Source of the DNA: Kiritimatiellia bacterium
Lineage (GTDB): Bacteria; Verrucomicrobiota; Kiritimatiellia; RFP12; UBA1067
Length of the DNA: 34,698 bases
Direction of reading: 5' to 3'
Assembly: GCA_017395505.1 (NCBI GenBank)
Contig: JAFPUH010000040.1
Span: 1-34,698 of the forward strand
Part shown: one piece after another, positions 23,119 through 28,483 of the stretch
Layout of the letters: each line of letters begins with the position of its first letter
How positions within the stretch are numbered: position 1 is the stretch's first letter
Position numbers and translations under genes: made by a program
The notes under the pieces: model-generated
Told to the model about the DNA's origin: nothing
Databases searched by the model: none
What the model saw: only the letters and a program-made list of their open reading frames with translations

Positions 23119-24702
23119 GTGAAAACTAAAATCATTGCCGTCGTATTTGCGTCGATAGCCCTTGCCGCGTGCGCCGCGGACAAGACAAAGGTCGCCTGTA
23201 TAGGCGACTCCATAACGTATGGCTACGGCCTGCAGAACAGGGATGTCGAGAGCTACCCCGCGCAGCTCCAGAAGATGCTCGACGAGAGCTTCCCCGGCCA
23301 GTACGAGGTTCGCAACTTCGGCAACTCCGGCCGCGGAATCTACCTCGACTCGATGCGCGGCAACGAGAAGCGCGGCTACCGCTACATGCCCGAGCACAAG
23401 GCGGCGCTCGAGTGGAAGCCCGATGTCGTCATCTGCAACCTCGGCATCAACGACAACGGCGAGTACATAAAGGAGTATGCCGGCGGTAGGAAGCGCGGGC
23501 AGTTCGTCCACGACTACATGACCCTGCTGGCGGACTACGTGCAGCAGTCGCCGAAGCCTAAGTTCTACATCTGGACGAAGCTCTCGCCGCTCACCGAAGG
23601 TCAGCGCTTCTACCGCAGCCCCGAGCCTTTCCTCATGCAGCGCGACCTTGAGGAGGTCGCCCGCATGACCCGCGCGCGTGGAATCGACATGCAGGAGCCG
23701 CTTCGCGAGAACATGGATTCGATCTTCGCGAAGGACAAGATCCACCCCGACGCGTCTGGCGCCCGCATAATCGCCGAGACCACCTTCAAGGCGCTTACCG
23801 AGCCTGCCGCCGAGCCGTCGGAGATTCCTGCGGTGTTCAAGTCGGACAAGCCTTGCGAGGTCTGGCTCTGCGCCGGACAGTCGAACATGCAGAAGGGCTG
23901 GAACGAGTTCAGCTCCTCGCCCGTCGAGAAGGAGCGCCTGAAAGGCGAGCTCGACCGCCTCGCCAAGCTCGAAATCTACTTCTGGGACTTCAACGACGGC
24001 TTATGGACCAGGCTTACCCCGCAGAATGCGCCCCGCAAGAGTGCGTTCGGCGTAAGCTTCGCCATCCGTCGTGCCGAGGCTAGCGGCAAGCCCGTCGCCA
24101 TGCTCTATGTTGCGGCCGGCGGCGCACCGACAGAGTCGTTCCTCTCGGAGCAGACGATGTGCACTGTCAAGGGCGACGGCAAGCCGCTCTATCCGAGCCT
24201 CGCGGCGATTGCGACGAACCGCCACCGCCTCGACCAGAACAAGGACTTCCCGTGCGCTTGGGTGGCCCGCGAGTATCCTCGTCGCCGCGCCAACAAGAGC
24301 GAGGCCTACTGGTGGCCCGTCTCCAAGATGTACGACAACGGCATTTCCAAGCTGCCCAAGCTGCCGCTCACCGGAATTCTCTGGTATCAGGGCGAGTCCA
24401 ACGCGACTACCTGCGTCGCGCCCGACACCGCGACTGACTCCGCCTATCAGGAGGAGACGCTTCGCGCCGTCGTCAACGAACTTCGCGGCGGCAAGAAGGT
24501 TCCTTTCGTGATGGTCGGCCTGCCTAAGATGGGCCGTCCGTGGGAGCCCTACCGCGCTTCGCAGAAGAAGGTGGCCGAGGAGACCGGCGCCATATTCGTC
24601 GATACCTTCGCCGCTGGCCTTGGCGAGATGAACGACGTGCATCCGCGCGACAAGGTCGCATTCGCCGATCTGGCTGCGAAGGCTGCCGCCTCAGTACGCT
24701 GA
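23119..24702 (+). CDS. Lipoprotein with two SGNH esterase domains (GDSL plus sialate O-acetylesterase type)
   Basis: The 527 residues start with a lipoprotein signal (IIAVVFASIALAAC, cysteine at 18). Domain 1 (about 22-235) is a GDSL esterase: CIGDSITYGYG with Ser31, FGNSGRG, NLGINDN and KIHPDASG. Domain 2 (about 245-527) is like sialate O-acetylesterases: CAGQSNM with Ser255, WYQGESN, and the Asp506/His508 pair in NDVHPRDK. Each domain has a full catalytic set, so both should be active, probably removing acetyl groups from host mucin or plant glycans at the cell surface. It starts GTG directly behind the -10 box. The exonuclease gene begins on its stop codon (TGATG). Confidence 0.9.
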   Translation: MKTKIIAVVFASIALAACAADKTKVACIGDSITYGYGLQNRDVESYPAQLQKMLDESFPGQYEVRNFGNSGRGIYLDSMRGNEKRGYRYMPEHKAALEWKPDVVICNLGINDNGEYIKEYAGGRKRGQFVHDYMTLLADYVQQSPKPKFYIWTKLSPLTEGQRFYRSPEPFLMQRDLEEVARMTRARGIDMQEPLRENMDSIFAKDKIHPDASGARIIAETTFKALTEPAAEPSEIPAVFKSDKPCEVWLCAGQSNMQKGWNEFSSSPVEKERLKGELDRLAKLEIYFWDFNDGLWTRLTPQNAPRKSAFGVSFAIRRAEASGKPVAMLYVAAGGAPTESFLSEQTMCTVKGDGKPLYPSLAAIATNRHRLDQNKDFPCAWVAREYPRRRANKSEAYWWPVSKMYDNGISKLPKLPLTGILWYQGESNATTCVAPDTATDSAYQEETLRAVVNELRGGKKVPFVMVGLPKMGRPWEPYRASQKKVAEETGAIFVDTFAAGLGEMNDVHPRDKVAFADLAAKAAASVR

Positions 24703-25154
24703 TGGAATTCGCGGCGATCGACTTCGAGACTACCGGATACGAGGACGGCGGGCGCAACGAGCCTTGGCAGCTCGGTTTTGCGCTCGTCCGCGACCTCGAA
24801 GTCGTCGAGACGCGCGAGTGGTTCTTCGGAACGCCCCTCACTCCCGATTTCGAGCCGCTTATGAATCAGTGGGACGACTTCTATCCCCATCTGGCGGGAC
24901 GCCGTCTCGTCGCCCACAACATCGCCTGCGAGCGGACGATACTAACGCGCATCGCCCCGCTTACGAAGTGGGGACCGTGGACCGATACCCTGAAGGTCGC
25001 AAAGGCGCGATATCCAGGCCTGCCGAGCTACAAGCTTGGCGACCTCTGCGAAATGTTCGGGCTGGTGCCGCAGATTGAGGGGCGCACATGGCATGACGGA
25101 CTCTTCGATGCCGTCGCGTGCGCCAATTTGGCGATGTGGCTGGCGGAGTTCTGA
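24702..25154 (+). CDS. DnaQ-like 3'-5' exonuclease
   Basis: A single-domain DEDDh exonuclease of 150 residues. Exo I is IDFETTG (Asp7, Glu9), Exo III is TWHDGLFDAVAC with the histidine and last aspartate. Exo II reads LVAHNIACERTILTRI: a glutamate stands where most members have aspartate (HNxxFD). The ATG at 24702 overlaps the esterase stop by one base and gives MEFAAIDFETTG, the normal family beginning. It could be a proofreading-like subunit or an RNA/DNA trimming enzyme; its partner is unknown. Confidence 0.85.
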   Translation: MEFAAIDFETTGYEDGGRNEPWQLGFALVRDLEVVETREWFFGTPLTPDFEPLMNQWDDFYPHLAGRRLVAHNIACERTILTRIAPLTKWGPWTDTLKVAKARYPGLPSYKLGDLCEMFGLVPQIEGRTWHDGLFDAVACANLAMWLAEF

Positions 25155-25155
25155 C

Positions 25156-26286
25156 ATGAAGCTTGTCCGCCTCTTTTTCGAGATGTTCCGTATCGCCCTC
25201 TTCGTGGTGGGCGGGGGCTACGCGATAATCGCAGTCGCAGACGATACTTTTTCGCGAAAGCTGAAATGGACGAAGGAAGGCGAACTTGTCGACGCTCTTT
25301 CGCTTTTTCAGACGTTTCCAGGCATAATGGCGGCACATTGCGCGGTCTATGTCGGACGAAAGGTGGCGGGAGTCGCGGGATCTCTCGTCGCGCTAGCGGG
25401 AGTGATACTGCCGAGCCTCGTGATATTTACGTGTGTTTCGATGGGATATGGAGCAATTCCGCTTGATAATCCGTGGCTGGGCGCTGCGTTCGCCGGACTT
25501 CGCGCGGCGCTGACAGGCGTGATTGCCGGAATGGTAGTTCGCGGCTGGCGAAAGAGCGTCGTCGGGCGCTATGGATATTCCGCCATGCTTGTTGGGCTGG
25601 CGCTTTTGCTGTCGGGGGCGAATCCGGCGCTCGTATTGGTGGCGGCGATGCTGGTCGGCGTGATTGTCGAGTTCACCCCGATTCGCGCCGCCGGTTCGCG
25701 CCGCTTCAATTCGCTCGCGATGGTGGTGCCGATATTCCTTAAGTATGGCGCGCTCGCATTCGGCGGCGGATATGTGCTCGTTCCAATGTATATCAGCGAT
25801 TTTGTCGGCGAAGCGGCACGATTCCTGCAGCTGCCGTCGGAGGAGTTCGCCAACCTGATGGCGCTAACCCAGATGACTCCCGGGCCGATCGGCATAAACG
25901 CGGCGACATTCTTCGGCCTCAGGCTGGGCGGAATTCCGGGGGCGGTGTTGGCGACCTTCGCGCTGGTCCTTCCTGGGTCGCTGATGCTTAGCTTGGCGCT
26001 TGCGTCGATGGAGCGGTTCAGCGAAAGTCGGGTCGTGAAGGGGATTTTTGCGGGAGTGAGGCCGGTAACGATGTCGCTAATGCTGTCGGCGGCGTGGTCA
26101 TTCGCCGGAATGTCGATGTGGAACACGTCGGCGGATGGAGGATTTTTCATTGATATCGTTGCGGTGGCGCTTGCGGGTTTCGCCGCTTTTGCGACGATCC
26201 GCAAGATTTGCGGCGTGATGCAGGCGATCTTCATCTGCGCCTTCGCCTCGCTCGCCATCCGTGCAGTGTGTGGCCTTTGCTTTTAA
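25156..26286 (+). CDS. chrA: Chromate-transporter (CHR) family membrane protein, two-domain form
   Basis: The 376 residues contain two homologous halves. Half 1 begins FFEMFRIALFVVGGGYAIIAV and has LFQTFPGIMAAHCAVYVGRKVAGVAGSLVALAGVILPSLVI; half 2 begins FLKYGALAFGGGYVLVPMYI and has LTQMTPGPIGINAATFFGLRLGGIPGAVLATFALVLPG. The GGGY and (T)PG(P)I motifs are signatures of CHR. About ten membrane helices are likely. Many gut bacteria carry CHR proteins with no link to chromate, so the real substrate is open. The ATG at 25156 lies one base behind the exonuclease stop. It is the last GC-rich gene before the composition drops. Confidence 0.88.
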   Translation: MKLVRLFFEMFRIALFVVGGGYAIIAVADDTFSRKLKWTKEGELVDALSLFQTFPGIMAAHCAVYVGRKVAGVAGSLVALAGVILPSLVIFTCVSMGYGAIPLDNPWLGAAFAGLRAALTGVIAGMVVRGWRKSVVGRYGYSAMLVGLALLLSGANPALVLVAAMLVGVIVEFTPIRAAGSRRFNSLAMVVPIFLKYGALAFGGGYVLVPMYISDFVGEAARFLQLPSEEFANLMALTQMTPGPIGINAATFFGLRLGGIPGAVLATFALVLPGSLMLSLALASMERFSESRVVKGIFAGVRPVTMSLMLSAAWSFAGMSMWNTSADGGFFIDIVAVALAGFAAFATIRKICGVMQAIFICAFASLAIRAVCGLCF

Positions 26287-26288
26287 TC

Positions 26289-26316
26289 CCGCGCTTGAAA
26301 TGAGCGCGGCGATTTG
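26289..26316 (+). repeat. 28-nt direct repeat, copy 1 (hairpin and -35 element)
   Basis: These 28 bases recur without a change at 26884-26911, so that the two copies bracket one gene. Within it CCGCGCT pairs with AGCGCGG around TGAAATG. It begins 2 bases behind the chrA stop. TTGAAA (26295-26300) in the repeat lies 17 bases before TATCAT (26318-26323), so this copy also supplies the -35 for the next gene. Confidence 0.8.
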
Positions 26317-26323
26317 GTATCAT
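26295..26323 (+). promoter_or_regulatory. Promoter of the DUF6922/AbiEii fusion gene
   Basis: TTGAAA and TATCAT with 17-base spacing and a TTTGG extension before the -10. The predicted start is near 26330, 22 bases ahead of the ATG, with AGGGGCTAAAAAG as the ribosome site. Confidence 0.65.
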
Positions 26324-26351
26324 ATCTCTTAAGTTATGAGGGGCTAAAAAG

Positions 26352-26867
26352 ATGAGTGGTTTCATCAAGAATCTGTCGAAACGTTTGTTTTGGGATGTAG
26401 ATCCCGAAACAATCGATGATCGCACTCATTGTCGCTATGTGATTCAGCGTGTGTTGGAGCGTGGAACTCTTGAGGACATCAGGGCGACTGTTGCCCATTA
26501 TACCATGCCTTTCATGATTGCCGAAGCCCAGCAGATTCGCTCTCTCGATCCGGTCACATTGGCGTTTGCGGCATGTCTTGGGAACGTCAAGGAGGAAACT
26601 TTCAGATGCTATTCCTCGATGCGAACAAATCGCGGGACACGCAAGGACTTTGTCGACATGGCCCGTTTGCTGGATGATTATTCCCTCAATGACATTTTTG
26701 CGTGGTACAGCGAGAAGTATCCCGAGGCGAATCCAGCATTGGCTATGCGGAGCCTCTCATATTTCGTCGATGCCGAGACGATGCCTATGCCTAAAATGCT
26801 TGTTCCCTTTGATTGGGAAGAAGCCAAAGATCGCATCCGAGCCGCCGTCCGCAAATTGGCGATGTAA
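26352..26867 (+). CDS. Fused remnant: DUF6922 domain joined to the C-terminal end of an AbiEii-type nucleotidyltransferase
   Basis: The 171 residues fall into two parts. Residues 10-88 match the DUF6922 pattern: RLFWDVDPETIDDRTHCRYVIQRVLERGTLEDIRATV, RSLDPVTLAF and the closing ETFRCYSS. From about 92 the text matches the C-terminal end of AbiEii-like toxins: NRGTRKDFVDMARLLDDYSLNDIFAWYSEKYPE, LSYFVDAETMPMPKML and FDWEEAKDRI. The nucleotidyltransferase core (GGT-type GS motif and its aspartates) is missing, so it cannot have transferase activity. In other bacteria the two parts are, from memory, adjacent genes. The join near base 26620 keeps the frame. It is AT-richer than its left neighbours. 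Confidence 0.7.
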   Translation: MSGFIKNLSKRLFWDVDPETIDDRTHCRYVIQRVLERGTLEDIRATVAHYTMPFMIAEAQQIRSLDPVTLAFAACLGNVKEETFRCYSSMRTNRGTRKDFVDMARLLDDYSLNDIFAWYSEKYPEANPALAMRSLSYFVDAETMPMPKMLVPFDWEEAKDRIRAAVRKLAM

Positions 26868-26883
26868 TTTCTTTCCCATCCCG

Positions 26884-26918
26884 CCGCGCTTGAAATGAGC
26901 GCGGCGATTTGTTTTATT
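26884..26918 (+). terminator. 28-nt direct repeat copy 2, acting as terminator
   Basis: The second exact copy of the 28-nt repeat (26884-26911). Here the stem is longer, CGCCGCGCT with AGCGCGGCG around TGAAATG (9 pairs), and is followed by ATTTGTTTTATTT, so it can terminate the fusion gene, whose stop is at 26867. Copy 1 lacks the T-run. Confidence 0.7.
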
Positions 26919-26925
26919 TGACCCC

Positions 26926-26954
26926 TTGCACAGAGTGAGGATTTTTGGTAAACT
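26926..26954 (+). promoter_or_regulatory. Promoter in front of the candidate structured RNA
   Basis: TTGCAC (26926-26931) and TAAACT (26949-26954) are 17 bases apart and the -10 has the TTTTTGG extension typical of this window. Transcription should start close to 26961. No protein-coding gene follows on this strand before 27551. Confidence 0.55.
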
Positions 26955-26960
26955 AACTTA

Positions 26961-27240
26961 CGTCTGATGATAGGCGAGCACGGGTTCGCAAATCGTTGGG
27001 TTAGATTTCCCGCGTGGAAATGGTGCTAGTGGTGCGCCAGGAACACGTCTGGGATCGCGTCGGATGAAAGCCTGAGAAACTTCACCCCGAAGACGCAACA
27101 GAAAAAGGGTCCTGCATCCTAAATGCAGTTTCGCCTTCTCCGTTGTATCTTCAAGGTTCATCTCAGGCACCTCATCCGATGCATCGGGGGAGGTGTCAGA
27201 GTCCCGCACCAAGCCCGACCTAAAACAAGGGGCTGAGGTG
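26961..27240 (+). ncRNA. Candidate structured RNA with a long interrupted rod
   Basis: No plausible protein is encoded here, yet two arms about 100 bases apart are complementary in the same order. From outside in: GTTGGG (26995-27000) with CCCGAC (27214-27219); GGTGCG (27031-27036) with CGCACC (27205-27210); ACAC (27043-27046) with GTGT (27193-27196); GCGTCGGATG (27057-27066) with CATCCGATGC (27173-27182, one G-U); CCTGAGA (27071-27077) with TCTCAGG (27161-27167); GAAGA (27089-27093) with TCTTC (27148-27152); CAAC with GTTG; AAGG with CCTT; and a tip CTGCAT/ATGCAG (27112-27128). A side hairpin ATTTCC/GGAAAT is at 27005-27021. A 10/10-base bubble lies at 27047-27056 and 27183-27192, recalling 6S RNA, but no known family was recognised. 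The 3' end is uncertain. Confidence 0.55.
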
Positions 27241-27262
27241 TGGTTTGAATAGTGGTGTGGTA

Positions 27263-27300
27263 AAGGTAGCTTCTACCTTCATGCTTGCATTGAAGGGTAG
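27263..27300 (+). promoter_or_regulatory. Two mutually exclusive hairpins
   Basis: CTACCTT at 27273-27279 can pair with AAGGTAG just upstream (27263-27269, loop of 3) or, with A/T additions and one bulge, with TGAAGGGTAG downstream (27291-27300). Only one can form at a time, as in attenuators. No T-run follows on the plus strand. It may mark the 3' end of the RNA candidate or of the leftward small gene. Confidence 0.35.
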
Positions 27301-27330
27301 GGCTTCTTGCGTCAAAACCGCGTCGCGCAA

Positions 27331-27504
27331 TTATCGCGACACGGCTTTGCGCACACTTCGGCACTTGTCCGCTTCAATCCAACGCAGCAACATCTTTCTG
27401 GTGTCCCGAACAATTTGCTCGTGCGGGATTCCCTTGCCTTCAGCAAATTCATGTCGCGATGTTGCAACGTCTTTGGACAAATCAATTAGCTTGTTCGGTT
27501 TCAC
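27331..27504 (-). CDS. Small hypothetical protein, 57 residues
   Basis: A GTG at 27504 opens a frame reading VKPNKLIDLSKDVATSRHEF, AEGKGIPHEQIVRDTRKMLL and RWIEADKCRSVRKAVSR. The composition is that of a real, helical, basic small protein, not of noise, and resembles small antitoxin-like or DNA-binding proteins, though no family was recognised. A TATATTAT sequence lies 5-7 bases before the GTG, so the message could be leaderless like others here; its -35 is weak. A hairpin (CCGTGTCGCG with CGCGACGCGG, one mismatch) covers the stop region. It is divergent from the 27551 gene and shares its AT-rich promoter stretch. It could also be a fragment of a longer lost gene. Confidence 0.45.
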   Translation of the reverse strand: MKPNKLIDLSKDVATSRHEFAEGKGIPHEQIVRDTRKMLLRWIEADKCRSVRKAVSR

Positions 27505-27508
27505 GCGT

Positions 27509-27514
27509 TATAAT
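27509..27514 (+). promoter_or_regulatory. -10 box of the membrane protein gene
   Basis: TATAAT with a weak TTAGCT -35 (27486-27491, 17-base spacing). The start is near 27521; the 30-base leader carries a perfect AGGAGG (27537-27542) 8 bases before the ATG. The same bases read on the other strand give the -10 of the 57-codon gene. Confidence 0.6.
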
Positions 27515-27550
27515 ATAAATTGCAACGTGTTCAGATAGGAGGATGCGAGA

Positions 27551-28438
27551 ATGTTCGGATATGAGTTGGTAAAGAAAGATAATGCACCAAAGCGTGGCAA
27601 CCTTAAGATGGAGTGTTGCGTTTGGACTTTGGCCGTCTTTTCTGTCGTTGTGATCGCCTTGGGTCTTTATGACATTCTTGCCCTAAATTGGCTTGATGTT
27701 GCCAACGCTAAGAAAGAGTGTTTGGCAAGGTTTTCCTATACGCATCTTGGAACGTTGATATCATTTATTGCCGCCGTGTTCGCCTTCCTTGCCATTGTGG
27801 TAACGGCGAAAGTTAACGAGACCATGAATCTTCATTCCTTCAATCTTCGCTATGGTGAAGATCAAATGTTGACGGCCGTCCGTACTATTGGCGATGTTTA
27901 TCGCCGCTGGAACGATTTGCGCAAGGCTGGGGTGCTTCCAGGTGCTTCGCCGTTCGATACGCCTCCAGAATCTGATGTACGGACTGACAAGCAAAACGAA
28001 AAGGGACATGTTGTTATTTCAAATTACGACAAGTTTGTGACCGCAACTGAGCGGTTTAAGCCATGGACTGAAGAAGATGACAAGGCTCGTCGTTTAGTCA
28101 AAAACTATTTCTCATCCGCGTTGGAACTCTATCGTTGCGGAGCTATCAGTAAGAAAACATTGCGCGTAGTGTGTGATACGGATGCTATTACCTTGTTGTT
28201 CAATGTCATCGAGCCGATGGAGTACATTACAAATGAAAATTACAAGTTTGATGTGTTTTACGAGTTAATGAAAGTCCTGCGAGATGTCTATGTGCGCAAG
28301 ATTAAAGAATCAGCGGCGCACAAGAAGGCGAGTCATTTCAGGATTCCGCCCAAACCGTCACCCGCGAGGAAGAGTCTGTCAAAGCATCTTACAAAGGCAA
28401 AAAAACCTGGAAAGAAAGCGAAAAAAAGGAAGCCTTGA
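27551..28438 (+). CDS. Membrane protein with two N-terminal helices and a polylysine tail
   Basis: The 295 residues have two membrane helices at about 23-46 (VWTLAVFSVVVIALGLYDIL) and 64-86 (THLGTLISFIAAVFAFLAIV), then a soluble domain of about 200 residues. That domain is helical (YFSSALELYRCGAISKKTLRVV, FDVFYELMKVLRDVYVRKI) and faintly recalls DUF4760-like proteins, but no family can be claimed. The last 30 residues are very basic (SKHLTKAKKPGKKAKKRKP) and could touch nucleic acid or lipid head groups. A perfect AGGAGG fixes the start. The next gene begins 45 bases after the stop and may be on the same transcript. Confidence 0.8.
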   Translation: MFGYELVKKDNAPKRGNLKMECCVWTLAVFSVVVIALGLYDILALNWLDVANAKKECLARFSYTHLGTLISFIAAVFAFLAIVVTAKVNETMNLHSFNLRYGEDQMLTAVRTIGDVYRRWNDLRKAGVLPGASPFDTPPESDVRTDKQNEKGHVVISNYDKFVTATERFKPWTEEDDKARRLVKNYFSSALELYRCGAISKKTLRVVCDTDAITLLFNVIEPMEYITNENYKFDVFYELMKVLRDVYVRKIKESAAHKKASHFRIPPKPSPARKSLSKHLTKAKKPGKKAKKRKP

Positions 28439-28483
28439 GCAATCTTAAAGAGAAACACGCTAAGAGAGAAAGGAAAAATTACA

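Noticed and set aside
26958-27212. Minus-strand frame of 84 codons inside the RNA candidate
   Set aside because: No ribosome site, no family resemblance, and the same bases form ordered helices; a chance frame is more likely.
26961-27240. Assignment of the rod RNA to tmRNA, RNase P, SRP or 6S RNA
   Set aside because: No tRNA-like end or tag frame, no conserved RNase P core, no SRP apical GGAA/AGCAGC motif. The bubble recalls 6S, but sequence and side hairpin do not support naming it so.
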